Source: Gordonia hankookensis | GTDB lineage: Bacteria > Actinomycetota > Actinomycetes > Mycobacteriales > Mycobacteriaceae | Assembly: GCF_014673215.1 (NCBI RefSeq) | Contig: NZ_JACWMS010000003.1 | Coordinates: 1-64,000, forward strand | Direction: 5' to 3' | Length of the DNA: 64,000 nucleotides | In this document: positions 1 through 7,870 of the stretch, one piece after another | How the letters are laid out: the number at the start of each line of letters is the position of its first letter | Numbering within the stretch: the first letter of the stretch is position 1 | The notes under the pieces: generated by a model | What the model was told of the DNA's origin: nothing | Databases searched by the model: none | Seen by the model: the letters and a program-made list of their open reading frames with translations, nothing else | Program-made: the position numbers and the translations under genes

Positions 1-208
1 CCCAAAAAGCAGGTGCCACAAAAACAATCCATCTCATATCCACAAAACATGGACACACGATGCCAAACAAATGGCATCAGACAATTCATCAACACACTAT
101 CGAGTTCTCAAAGAACACACACCCACCGGCACTACCTCTTGCAAGGCGCTCACCTGCGAGCTTGACGTTCTGTTTGGAATTGTTGTCCGTCTCCGGCGCA
201 ACTCTTCC
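1..208 (-). other. 5' leader of a leftward rRNA operon
   Basis: Read on the minus strand this holds the actinobacterial pre-16S leader signature GTTCTTTGAGAACTCGATAG (116-97), followed by GTGTG. The first part resembles a boxA antitermination signal. A hairpin with a perfect 7-bp stem GATGCCA/TGGCATC follows (59-65 and 72-78, 6-nt loop), and then an AT-rich stretch. These elements normally lie just upstream of mature 16S rRNA. The 16S gene itself is off the left edge and is inferred, not seen. Confidence 0.65.
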
Positions 209-238
209 AGCCTACCAGACCCTCTCGGCGTCCCGCAA
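209..238 (-). promoter_or_regulatory. rRNA operon promoter P2 (proximal)
   Basis: On the minus strand TTGCGG (238-233), an 18-bp spacer and TAGGCT (214-209) form a promoter. The bases after the -10 (TGGAAGAGTTGCGCC) resemble the conserved block after the -10 of mycobacterial rrn promoters (TAGACTGGCAGGGTTG type, from memory). Together with P1 this makes a tandem rrn promoter pair. Confidence 0.6.
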
Positions 239-409
239 CTCTTGGTCGAAGTTCGATCAGGAGTGTCTGGCAGTCCGATATTTCGTCCGGGGCGCACGAA
301 GCTACCCTGTTCGATTTCTCGGGGCGGTCAGAGCAGAAACCGGTTTTCCTTCCCCGGTTTCCCCTCTCGGGGCTGTCCGGGGCGGCGCCGTGTCGCTCTG
401 ACTCGAAGA

Positions 410-438
410 AAGTTACGCAACTGCGCGGCCAGGGTCAA
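410..438 (-). promoter_or_regulatory. rRNA operon promoter P1 (distal)
   Basis: On the minus strand a -35 TTGACC (438-433) and a -10 TAACTT (415-410) are separated by exactly 17 bp. This is a near-consensus sigma-A promoter. It points left into an rRNA-type leader, so transcription should start near 403. The 16S gene it drives is outside the window. Confidence 0.6.
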
Positions 439-636
439 ATCGCCTGCTCAGCCGATCCGGTTTCCGGAATATCCGCTGGTAACGGCGCTTTCGACCATGC
501 CCAGTCCGCTGCAATCGCCGGTTTGGGACGTTCGTACCCAACTGTGATCTGCGCCATTCCGCCCGTCCTTTCGGACAGTGGATGAGCCCTGTTGGCCAGT
601 TCCCGCTGGGGCAAGGGGTTCGTAGCGTCGTGAGGT
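439..636. other. Spacer between rrn promoter and mftM
   Basis: I see no convincing gene in this stretch. The only structure noted is an imperfect inverted repeat TTGGGACGTTCGTACCCAA (523-541). It could be an operator for the plus-strand gene that starts downstream, but nothing else supports this. Confidence 0.3.
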
Positions 637-1464
637 GTGACCATCTGTGACATCAGCGCACCGATCCTCCGACGCCCGGTCGTTCGCCGCACCACCTGCG
701 TACCTGCGGGATTCCGGGAATGTGGGGACCTCGCCTGGCGCGAACGCGGGGAGGTCGTCGAGATCGTGCATCGTCTCGATGCGGCGACCATCTGCGACTC
801 CGCACTGCTCAGCGGTCTCATTCGGCTCGTCGACGACGGAATCATCGCAGGTCAGAGCGCTTTCGAGGAAGCCGCGAAGGGAATCATCCGCACCTGCGCT
901 GCCACCGAGGCGCGGGCGTGGGCCTCGTTCTACGACAACTCCCTACGCGAACTGCGGGCAGGCACCTCCCCCTTCGGTCCGGTGCATCGCCGGGCGCGTT
1001 CACTCGTCGCCGGCGACAGCCTTCTCGAGGTCGGCTCCTGTTTCGGGTTTCTTGCCCTGCAGTGCGCGGAAGACGGGTACCTGGTGCAGGCCTGCGACAT
1101 ATCCGCCGGTGCCGTGGAACTGCTCACGGTGGCTGCCCGGCGCCGTCACACCGAGCTCGTCGCCACCGTGGGCGATGCCACCGCCTTGCCCTACGACGAG
1201 TCGTGTGTCGACACGGTCACCCTCGTCCACCTGCTCGAACACCTCGACGAATCCGCCGCAGAGGTTGCCCTGTCCGAGGCATTGCGGGTCGCCCGGCGTC
1301 GGGTGGTGGCCGCCGTCCCCTACGAGGACAGGCCGAGCGAACACTTCGGACATCTCGTTCGGCTCACCGAGGTCGACCTGCGGCGCTGGACCGCCCGGCT
1401 GGACCATGCCGGCGCACGGTACTTCGAGGATCACGGCGGCTGGTTGATCCTCACGCCACGGTGA
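637..1464 (+). CDS. mftM: Class I SAM-dependent methyltransferase, probable mycofactocin oligosaccharide methyltransferase MftM
   Basis: The protein has a Rossmann methyltransferase core. Motif I is LLEVGSCFGF, followed by an acidic ribose-binding strand (VQACDIS), then GDATALPYDE and a TLVHLLEHLDE motif. MftM methylates a sugar of the oligoglucosyl chain on the redox cofactor mycofactocin. The specific call rests on context: it sits beside a MnoSR-type two-component system and two iron-type alcohol dehydrogenases, the order I recall for M. smegmatis (MSMEG_6236 to 6242), where MftM lies between mnoR and mnoS. The start is uncertain. The GTG at 637 (275 aa) has a poor ribosome site. An in-frame GTG at 766 follows GGGGAGG and would give about 232 aa, with the methyltransferase core intact. 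It converges on mnoR with a 74-bp gap. If the context is misleading it is an unspecified methyltransferase. Confidence 0.65.
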   Translation: MTICDISAPILRRPVVRRTTCVPAGFRECGDLAWRERGEVVEIVHRLDAATICDSALLSGLIRLVDDGIIAGQSAFEEAAKGIIRTCAATEARAWASFYDNSLRELRAGTSPFGPVHRRARSLVAGDSLLEVGSCFGFLALQCAEDGYLVQACDISAGAVELLTVAARRRHTELVATVGDATALPYDESCVDTVTLVHLLEHLDESAAEVALSEALRVARRRVVAAVPYEDRPSEHFGHLVRLTEVDLRRWTARLDHAGARYFEDHGGWLILTPR

Positions 1465-1538
1465 CTTCCTGCCCGACAATCACGAAAGATACTGTGGACA
1501 AGCGCTTTCCGCTCCAACCGACGACCAGTGCGCAGCCG

Positions 1539-2192
1539 TCAGATCAACCCGCGCTTGCTGGCGATGTACACCGCATCGGTGCGCTTGGAGACACCGAGTT
1601 TGCGGATGATGTTGCGGATGTGGAACTTCACCGTCGATTCGGAGATGTAGAGCGTCTGCCCGATGCGCTTGTTCGCCAGGCCGTCGGCCAGCAGCCGCAG
1701 CACCTCACGTTCCCTTTCGGTGAGAGCCTCGGGTACCCCGCCGTCGCCCGACACGGTCCGCAGCACGATGGCCGCACTCCGTGGGTCAAACGCACTGCCG
1801 CCACCGGAGACGGCCTGGATCGCACGGACCAGCTCGGTGGTGTCGACGTCCTTCACGACGTACCCGCGGGCGCCCGCCTTCACCGCCCGGACGACCAGGT
1901 CGTCGTCGAGAAACGTGGTCAGCACCAGGGATGACACCCCCGGGTGACGATCGGCGATCTCCTTGATCAGGCGCAGTCCCTCGTACTCGGTACCCGCCGT
2001 GAGCTTGAGATCGACCACCACGACGTCGGGCCGGCATCGGATGACCTCCGCCAGAGCCGCGTCGTAGGAGTCCGCCTCACCGACGACGGAGATCGATGCC
2101 TCGCGGGCCAGGAGCGAGCGAATCCCCTCTCGAAGCAACGCGTGGTCGTCGACCAGCATGGTCCGGACACCGGTCACCTCTGCAGAGGTCAT
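1539..2192 (-). CDS. mnoR: NarL/LuxR-family response regulator, MnoR-like
   Basis: This 217-aa protein has an N-terminal receiver domain (about 10-130) with the acidic pair DD (15-16), phospho-acceptor Asp61 in VVVVDLKL and a conserved Lys in VVKDVD. A C-terminal LuxR helix-turn-helix follows (about 150-215: LTEREREVLRLLADGLANK, then STVKFHIRNI). Its ATG overlaps the stop of the upstream sensor kinase by 4 bp (ATGA), so the two are translationally coupled. MnoSR in M. smegmatis activates the methanol/propanediol dehydrogenase genes. The same gene order here supports that role for the mno operon in which it is encoded. The target site has not been shown; an inverted repeat upstream of mno is a candidate. 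Confidence 0.85.
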   Translation of the reverse strand: MTSAEVTGVRTMLVDDHALLREGIRSLLAREASISVVGEADSYDAALAEVIRCRPDVVVVDLKLTAGTEYEGLRLIKEIADRHPGVSSLVLTTFLDDDLVVRAVKAGARGYVVKDVDTTELVRAIQAVSGGGSAFDPRSAAIVLRTVSGDGGVPEALTEREREVLRLLADGLANKRIGQTLYISESTVKFHIRNIIRKLGVSKRTDAVYIASKRGLI

Positions 2193-3667
2193 CGCCAGTT
2201 CTCCTGTCTCCGGTCGCCCGGCCCTCGGTCGTCGCCGTCGACCGGGATCTCGACACCTATCCGGACGCCACCGAGGCGCGACCGGCGGATACGCAACGTC
2301 CCGCCGAGCTCGGCGGCGCGTGCCGACATGTTGGCCAGCCCCCGATGACGACCGGCGAGGTCCCCGAGCGTCGCCGCCCGCAACACCTTGCGCAGGTGCC
2401 CGGGATCGCCGAGTCCATCGTCGTCGACACTGAGATGCACCGTGGCCTCCCCATAGGTGAGCGTCAGCCGCGCTTGTGCCGCCTCGGCGTGCACCGCGGT
2501 GTTGAACAGCGCTTCGCCCGCGATCCGGAGGACGGCGTGCTGGATGTCGTCCGGCAGGTCACGGGCGCGCCCGACCACGCGGACCTCGGTCTCGAGGTCG
2601 GCGGGCATGTGCATCGAGCACAGACCGTCGAGTACTTCGACCAGGCTCAGCTCGCTCACCGACGGCGACTGGTTGAGCGCGTAGATCACCGAACGCAACT
2701 GTTCGACGGCGGCGCGCGTCAGACGCCCCGCGACCTCGAGTCGATCCGCACTCGCCGCATCGGACTCCATCCGGCACACCTCGATCTGCATCCCTGCCGA
2801 GAGCACCGACTGGGTCACCGAGTCGTGCAATTCCCGGGCAATGCGTTCGCGCTCCTCGGAGACGAGGCGCTGGCGCATCACCGCAGACAACTCACGTTGC
2901 GTACGTTCGAGTTCCACGTTCCGAGCAGCGAGATCGTAGGCCTGTCCGGTGGCACGCGCGAACGCCTCCTCGGCCCGGGCGAGCTGATGACGGCTCTCCT
3001 CCAGCAAGGCCGCGTTCAACAGGGCGACGGCGGCCTGACGCGCCAGAATCCGCATGACCACCAGATCCGCGGAATCGACGACCTGATGGTCGGGAGTCCA
3101 CGCCGACAATCCGCCGACGACCCGCCCGTCGAGGTGGAGCGGGACATACAGGTGATGGTCGTCGACGACCGGGCGCATCAGTTGGGCCATCTGATTACGA
3201 AGGATGTCGTTGAGTCTGTTGAGCACGACGTCGGGCAGATGGCTGGGCGCACGGGCCATCTGCACGCCCTCGAAGGCGTAGATCGTGCCGTCGCGGCTCA
3301 GCATCAGGTGGCGGGGTCCTGTTCGTTCGAGTTCCCCGTCGCAGAGCGCGAACACCACCCATTGCGCGTCGAGGTGCTCCTGTACCGCCCGCACCACCGA
3401 GAGCACGAGCGTCTCGGGTCCCTCCGCGGTCTGAACCAGCGCCCGCGAAATCCGGTCCAGCGCACCGACCACCCTGGTCAGGCGTTGCTCGACGCCCCGG
3501 AACTGCGCGTAGTGCGATCCCTTGACCGAATGCAGGCCGACCAGAGAGTCCAACCGATCGAGGCCGGGCACCTCGTCATCGACGGGCCTCGCCGCGCCTG
3601 TCACCGACCGCTCGCCGCCCTTGTCCGTCCGGTCGGTGCCCGTTCCCGTGCCCGTCGTGCGGCCCAT
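2189..3667 (-). CDS. mnoS: GAF-domain sensor histidine kinase, MnoS-like
   Basis: With the start at 3667 the protein has 492 aa. A GAF-like sensor region spans about 80-225. A HisKA_3 dimerisation helix follows with phospho-acceptor His281 in ERIARELHDSVTQ, and then a HATPase_c domain with VDDDGLGDPG and GRHRGLANM boxes. There is no membrane segment, so it is a cytosolic sensor. The ATG at 3667 lies 2 nt after the stop of the dehydrogenase gene. The longer reading frame to 3739 would overlap that gene by 70 bp and lacks a ribosome site. The 3' end overlaps mnoR by 4 bp. Family knowledge says MnoS signals the presence of alcohols or diols to MnoR. The ligand cannot be read from sequence. Confidence 0.83.
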   Translation of the reverse strand: MGRTTGTGTGTDRTDKGGERSVTGAARPVDDEVPGLDRLDSLVGLHSVKGSHYAQFRGVEQRLTRVVGALDRISRALVQTAEGPETLVLSVVRAVQEHLDAQWVVFALCDGELERTGPRHLMLSRDGTIYAFEGVQMARAPSHLPDVVLNRLNDILRNQMAQLMRPVVDDHHLYVPLHLDGRVVGGLSAWTPDHQVVDSADLVVMRILARQAAVALLNAALLEESRHQLARAEEAFARATGQAYDLAARNVELERTQRELSAVMRQRLVSEERERIARELHDSVTQSVLSAGMQIEVCRMESDAASADRLEVAGRLTRAAVEQLRSVIYALNQSPSVSELSLVEVLDGLCSMHMPADLETEVRVVGRARDLPDDIQHAVLRIAGEALFNTAVHAEAAQARLTLTYGEATVHLSVDDDGLGDPGHLRKVLRAATLGDLAGRHRGLANMSARAAELGGTLRIRRSRLGGVRIGVEIPVDGDDRGPGDRRQENWR

Positions 3668-3669
3668 CG

Positions 3670-4854
3670 TCACAGCGCCTCGAGGTAGATCCGCGCCACA
3701 TCCTCGGCGGTCGGTCGGCGGGGATTGGTGGTCATACACGCGTCGGCCATCGCGTTCGACGTCAGGATCTCGAGATGCTCTCGCCGCACACCGAGTGACC
3801 CGAGCGAGCCTGGCAGCCCCACCCGCAGGGCCAGCCCCGTGACCCGCTCCGCGAGTCGGTCGGCCGTGCCGCGGTCCGAACCTGACTCTCCGATCCCCAC
3901 CGCGCGCGCGAGATCGACATACGGTCGCGGATCGCGATCGGCGTTGAACCGGATCACGTGCGGGAGGAGCACCGCGTTGATCGCGCCATGGGGTGCGTCG
4001 CAGAGTCCACCGACCGGATGGCTCATGGCATGCGTCGCACCGAGAATCGCGTTGGTGAACGCCATCCCGGCCTCGAGTGCCGCATACGCCATGTCCAGTC
4101 CCGCCGCACTGTCGGCCGGATCATCCACCAGGCGTTCGATGCTGTGCCACGCGGTGGCGATGGCCGACAGCGCGGCCGTATCGGTCAGCCGACTGTGTGC
4201 AAGCGACGCGAAGGCCTCGATGCAATGGGTGATCGCGTCCATTCCGGACTGGGCGACCACAGCGGGCGGCATCGTCGCCAACACGCGAGGGTCGATCACC
4301 GACACATCGGGGACCAATCCGCGACCGATGATGGTGACCTTGGTCCGACGATCGACGTCGTTGATGATGCAGAACTGGGAGACGTCGGATCCGCTGCCGG
4401 CCGTCGTCGGTGCCGCGATCAGCGGCGGAAGCGGACGCCGCGCGCGATCGATGCCCTCGTATTCCAGGATGTGACCGCCGTTGGCCGCGAGGATCGCAAC
4501 CCCCTTCGCCGCGTCGATCACCGATCCGCCCCCGAGAGCGACGAGTCCCTCGCAGCCCGCGGACTCGTAGTGCTCAAGTGCAGCGGAGATCTCCGGGGCG
4601 CGCGGGTTCGGCGACACACTGGTAAATGAATACACTTGCAAGCCAGACGATCTCAGCCGATCAGCGACCTCCGGATACCAGGGCGTACCCATGACGTGCA
4701 GGTCGGAGACGATCATCAGTCTCCGGATCCCGAGACCTACCGCCGCCCGCGGCACCTCGGCCAACGACTCGTGGCCGATGATGATCTCCGGGGTGTGGAA
4801 CTTCGCGATACGCACCGCTGCGCGGGTCATCGTCTCGCTCGCCTCGGTTCGCAC
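3670..4854 (-). CDS. Iron-containing alcohol dehydrogenase (1,3-propanediol dehydrogenase type)
   Basis: This 394-aa group III (iron-type) alcohol dehydrogenase has the nucleotide motif GGGSVIDAAKG. The metal ligands lie in GMDAITHCIEAF (Asp, His) and GATHAMSHPVGG (two His), and the DAPHG motif follows. It interconverts an alcohol or diol and the aldehyde. In the syntenic M. smegmatis locus the equivalent gene (MSMEG_6239, from memory) is called a 1,3-propanediol dehydrogenase. Members of this locus are thought to use bound nicotinamide re-oxidised by mycofactocin; that part is inference. A second ATG 24 nt downstream (MTRAAVRI) is also a possible start. It lies between the coxE-like gene (58-bp gap) and mnoS (2-bp gap), in the same operon. 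Confidence 0.85.
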   Translation of the reverse strand: MRTEASETMTRAAVRIAKFHTPEIIIGHESLAEVPRAAVGLGIRRLMIVSDLHVMGTPWYPEVADRLRSSGLQVYSFTSVSPNPRAPEISAALEHYESAGCEGLVALGGGSVIDAAKGVAILAANGGHILEYEGIDRARRPLPPLIAAPTTAGSGSDVSQFCIINDVDRRTKVTIIGRGLVPDVSVIDPRVLATMPPAVVAQSGMDAITHCIEAFASLAHSRLTDTAALSAIATAWHSIERLVDDPADSAAGLDMAYAALEAGMAFTNAILGATHAMSHPVGGLCDAPHGAINAVLLPHVIRFNADRDPRPYVDLARAVGIGESGSDRGTADRLAERVTGLALRVGLPGSLGSLGVRREHLEILTSNAMADACMTTNPRRPTAEDVARIYLEAL

Positions 4855-4912
4855 GTCACCTCACCTGCCCCACGACCCGTTCTTCCCGCGATCCTACGCG
4901 GATGCGGGTTCC

Positions 4913-6439
4913 TCACGCGCCGTGTGTGTCGACGGAGACCTGCTCCAATGCGGACAGGTCGTGGACCACGTGCAGTCGATCGCACAAGGCCGCGTAGGCA
5001 GGCAGGTCGCACGATCCCAGACCCCATGAGTAGCTCGGCTCCGGCGTGATCCAGATGGTCTCTCGCGCGCGCCGGGTGATCTCCTCGAACGCGGCCACGT
5101 TCGGATCCCGCCCGTTGCTGCGACCGTCGCCGAGCACGATCACCGTCGTGCGACGGTTGACGGCGCCGCCGAACTCCTCCAGGAACGCGCCCAGAGCAGA
5201 GCCATAGTCCGAATCGGCGGCGGTGTCGAGAACGCCGCCCGCAGGTAACCCTGAGACGACCAGCGAAAGCGCCTCCTCGGGCGGATGCTCGGCGAACAGG
5301 TCGGTGATCTCGACGAGATCCGAGACGAATGCGAAGGACCGGACATGGGCGAGCATGCTCTGCAACCCGTGCACCAGTTGCAACGTGAACCGGGCCGCCG
5401 AACGCACCGACAGCGAAACATCGGTGAGGAGAAGGAGACTGGGACGATCGGTCACCTTCGCAACGGTGACCGGACGAAACGGGACACCGTCGTAGCGGAG
5501 GTTGGCCCGCATCGTGCAGGCCGCATCGACCGTGCCGCGCGCAGCAGTCTTCCGGCGGGCACGCGGTGCGCCGTGCAGGCTTCGGATGAGCCGCCGGATG
5601 GAATCCTCCAGGCTCGCCCGCTCGTTCTCGCCGATGGCGTCACGGACCGAGGCCTTGATCTCGCGACTCTCGAGTTCGTGGTCGGTCGCCATCAGTTGCT
5701 CGAGGTGATCACGCAACTTCTCGGGCAGACCGTCGAGGAGGCCGGCCAAGACACTGCGCAGCGCGGCAAGAGCCTCTGCATCGGGCTGGGGTCCGGTCCC
5801 CTCTCCGTCGGTGTCGAGCCAGTCGAGCAGCGCCATCTCCTGCGCCACGGACAGTTCGGCGTCGAGCCGCGTCGATGTTCCGGTCACCAGCTCACCCGGT
5901 CTGCCGGGGTTGTGCAACCGCGAGACAGTGAGCTGCACCCGTGCCGCCGCCTCGGAGTTCGGGACCTCGTCGGCGGAAAGCACGATCTCGTCGGTCAACG
6001 ACGCCATGTCGAGCTTGTTGGCCTCCTGATGGAGGTTGTACTGCTCGGCCAGGTCTTCCGGATCGAAGTACTGTCTGATGTTCGACGGCGGTCCGTGACT
6101 ATGTCCTTGCCGGGGCGTCTGACCCACCTCGTCGGAGAGCGTGTACTCCTCGAGCTCGCCCGAGTCGCTCAGGTCGTCGTGGCTGTGTGAATGCCCTTGT
6201 CCGTCATCTCCGTCCACCACCGCACGGAGTCCGAAGAACCGATCGAACACCTCGTGGAACGTCGCCTCGTCGCGGCGGTCCTTGATCAGGCACACGGCGA
6301 GCGCCGCGCGGAGCAGCTCTCGATCGCCGAGGATCTCCGCGGTGCCGACGGCACGCATCGCATCCATCGCTTCAGAGACCCCGATGCGGATTCCGTGCAG
6401 TCGCAGCAGCCGGACGAACCGGTGCACAGCCCCTTCCAT
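4913..6439 (-). CDS. VWA-domain protein, CoxE-like
   Basis: This 508-aa protein belongs to the CoxE/VWA-containing family. A helical N-terminal half (MEGAVHRFVRLLRLHGIRIG) is followed by a C-terminal von Willebrand A domain (about 315-500) with the metal-ion-dependent adhesion site DVSLSVRS and a second Thr/Asp motif further on. Such proteins work with MoxR AAA+ ATPases as chaperone pairs that mature metalloenzymes, for example CO dehydrogenase and methanol dehydrogenases. Here it follows its moxR partner after 8 bp. A His-rich stretch near residue 84 (GQGHSHSHDDL), plus a further GQGHSHG, mirrors a longer one in MoxR. Likely role: activation or metal loading of the neighbouring alcohol dehydrogenases. 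The family is clear and the target is inferred. Confidence 0.85.
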   Translation of the reverse strand: MEGAVHRFVRLLRLHGIRIGVSEAMDAMRAVGTAEILGDRELLRAALAVCLIKDRRDEATFHEVFDRFFGLRAVVDGDDGQGHSHSHDDLSDSGELEEYTLSDEVGQTPRQGHSHGPPSNIRQYFDPEDLAEQYNLHQEANKLDMASLTDEIVLSADEVPNSEAAARVQLTVSRLHNPGRPGELVTGTSTRLDAELSVAQEMALLDWLDTDGEGTGPQPDAEALAALRSVLAGLLDGLPEKLRDHLEQLMATDHELESREIKASVRDAIGENERASLEDSIRRLIRSLHGAPRARRKTAARGTVDAACTMRANLRYDGVPFRPVTVAKVTDRPSLLLLTDVSLSVRSAARFTLQLVHGLQSMLAHVRSFAFVSDLVEITDLFAEHPPEEALSLVVSGLPAGGVLDTAADSDYGSALGAFLEEFGGAVNRRTTVIVLGDGRSNGRDPNVAAFEEITRRARETIWITPEPSYSWGLGSCDLPAYAALCDRLHVVHDLSALEQVSVDTHGA

Positions 6440-6447
6440 GGCGCGAC

Positions 6448-7845
6448 CTAGAAGGGACGCTTGCCGGAGCCGCCACGCGGCTTGAACGACCGGTTGCCCT
6501 GCCCCGGGCTCACCCCGCCCCGGGTGCCGGCATCGTTGTGACTGCCCGGCGCTCCGTAATAGTCACTCGCGTGTCTGCCCGGTTGATCCTTCGCCGCCCG
6601 TGTGGCCTGGCCAGAGAGACCGCTGTCGCCGTGATCGTGGTCGTGTGGTCCATGCCCGTGCCCGTGCGAATGTCCATGGGAGTGAAGATGATCGGGGACC
6701 TCGGCATTCGGATCCACGAGACGCGGCAACGCCTCGATGGCGCGGGTGAGATCTCGGTCGTATTTGACCACGACATTCGCGGTGTCGGCGAGGATCTCGG
6801 AGCTCAGTTCGTCGGCACCCAATACCGCGAGTGTCCGCGCCCAGTCGATGGCCTCCGAAATGCTGGGTGCCTTCCGCAGGTCGAGCTCTCGCAGACCACG
6901 GACGATCTCGACCAGCTTGGCCGCGAGGGTCTCGGACAGCCCGGTGTTCTTCGACTTGATGATCGCGAGTTCGCGGGCGGACTCCGGGTAGTCCAGCGAG
7001 AGATGCAGACACCGCCGTTTGAGAGCTGCCGAGAGATCTCGGGTGTTGTTCGAGGTCAACACGATCATCGGCTGGTGGGTCGCCACGAAGGTGCCGATCT
7101 CGGGCACCGAGACCTGATACTCGGCGAGCAGTTCGAGCAGCACCGCTTCCAACGCCTCGTCGGCACGATCGACCTCATCGACGAGCAGCACCACGGGCTG
7201 TTCCGAACGGACGGCCTCGAGAAGGGGCCTCGGCGCGAGGAACCGTTCGGAGAAGAACACGCTCTCCTCGGCCCCGATCCGCTCCACTGCCTCGGCAATG
7301 GTCGACGTGTCGGCGACGACCTGACCGATCTTCTCGCGCAACACCTGGGTGTAGAGCAGTTGCTTGCCATAGTCCCACTCGTAGAGGGCGGTGGTCTCGT
7401 CCTGTCCCTCGTAGCACTGCAGACGTAGCAGTTCACGACCGGTGACCTCGGCGAGGGTCTTGGCCAGTTGGGTCTTGCCCACGCCTGCGGGGCCTTCGAG
7501 GAGGATCGGTTTGCCCAGCCGGCTCTGCAGGAAGACGGTGGTGGCCAATCGCTGATCGGCAAGATATCCGGCGGCCGCGAATCGCTCGATCACGTCGGAC
7601 ACGTCGATGAACTCGTCGGCGGGCTCATTGCCGCCGCTGGGCTCACTCCTCAGCGAACGGGGGTCGCCGCCGGACCCGGTCGGATCCTCGGCGGGTTCGG
7701 GGGCGAGGTGCACGGACATCGGTGTCTCCGGTTCTCTGCGTTGCTCATCCATCAGCGGGTCGAGTTCATCGGTGGTCGCGTAATCCTTTGGGGTGGAGGA
7801 CGGATGGCGGGCCGGGTCGGGGGCGATGGGCCCGCCATCCGTCAC
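6448..7845 (-). CDS. MoxR-family AAA+ ATPase with His-rich tail
   Basis: The AAA+ core spans about 85-370. It has Walker A (EGPAGVGKTQLAK), Walker B (VVLLVDEVDRAD) and sensor 1 (IVLTSNNTRDLS). The C-terminal tail, about residues 385-410, carries an uninterrupted His/Gly block (HSHGHSHGHGHG and PHDHDHGD) before a disordered Arg/Gly-rich end. MoxR ATPases act with VWA proteins to insert cofactors or metals into client enzymes. The GTG at 7845 gives 465 aa. An ATG at 7719 preceded by GGAG gives 423 aa and is a credible alternative, because the first 42 residues are low in structure. A hairpin covers the whole 16-nt space from the mno stop to this start. Confidence 0.87.
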   Translation of the reverse strand: MTDGGPIAPDPARHPSSTPKDYATTDELDPLMDEQRREPETPMSVHLAPEPAEDPTGSGGDPRSLRSEPSGGNEPADEFIDVSDVIERFAAAGYLADQRLATTVFLQSRLGKPILLEGPAGVGKTQLAKTLAEVTGRELLRLQCYEGQDETTALYEWDYGKQLLYTQVLREKIGQVVADTSTIAEAVERIGAEESVFFSERFLAPRPLLEAVRSEQPVVLLVDEVDRADEALEAVLLELLAEYQVSVPEIGTFVATHQPMIVLTSNNTRDLSAALKRRCLHLSLDYPESARELAIIKSKNTGLSETLAAKLVEIVRGLRELDLRKAPSISEAIDWARTLAVLGADELSSEILADTANVVVKYDRDLTRAIEALPRLVDPNAEVPDHLHSHGHSHGHGHGPHDHDHGDSGLSGQATRAAKDQPGRHASDYYGAPGSHNDAGTRGGVSPGQGNRSFKPRGGSGKRPF

Positions 7846-7846
7846 T

Positions 7847-7870
7847 CTCGTAGAGGCGAACCTCTACGAG
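7847..7870 (-). terminator. UUCG-tetraloop hairpin between mno and moxR
   Basis: The perfect 10-bp stem CTCGTAGAGG/CCTCTACGAG (7847-7856 and 7861-7870) is closed by a TTCG loop as read on the minus strand. It overlaps the TAG stop of mno and ends 1 nt before the possible GTG start of moxR. There is no U-tract. It may act as a partial terminator, a 3'-end stabiliser for the mno message or a brake on moxR translation. The structure is seen; the role is inferred. Confidence 0.55.

Noticed and set aside
1..401. Small open frames in the first 550 bp
   Set aside because: They overlap the rRNA promoter and leader signals on the other strand, and their translations are Ser/Arg/Pro-rich without homology.
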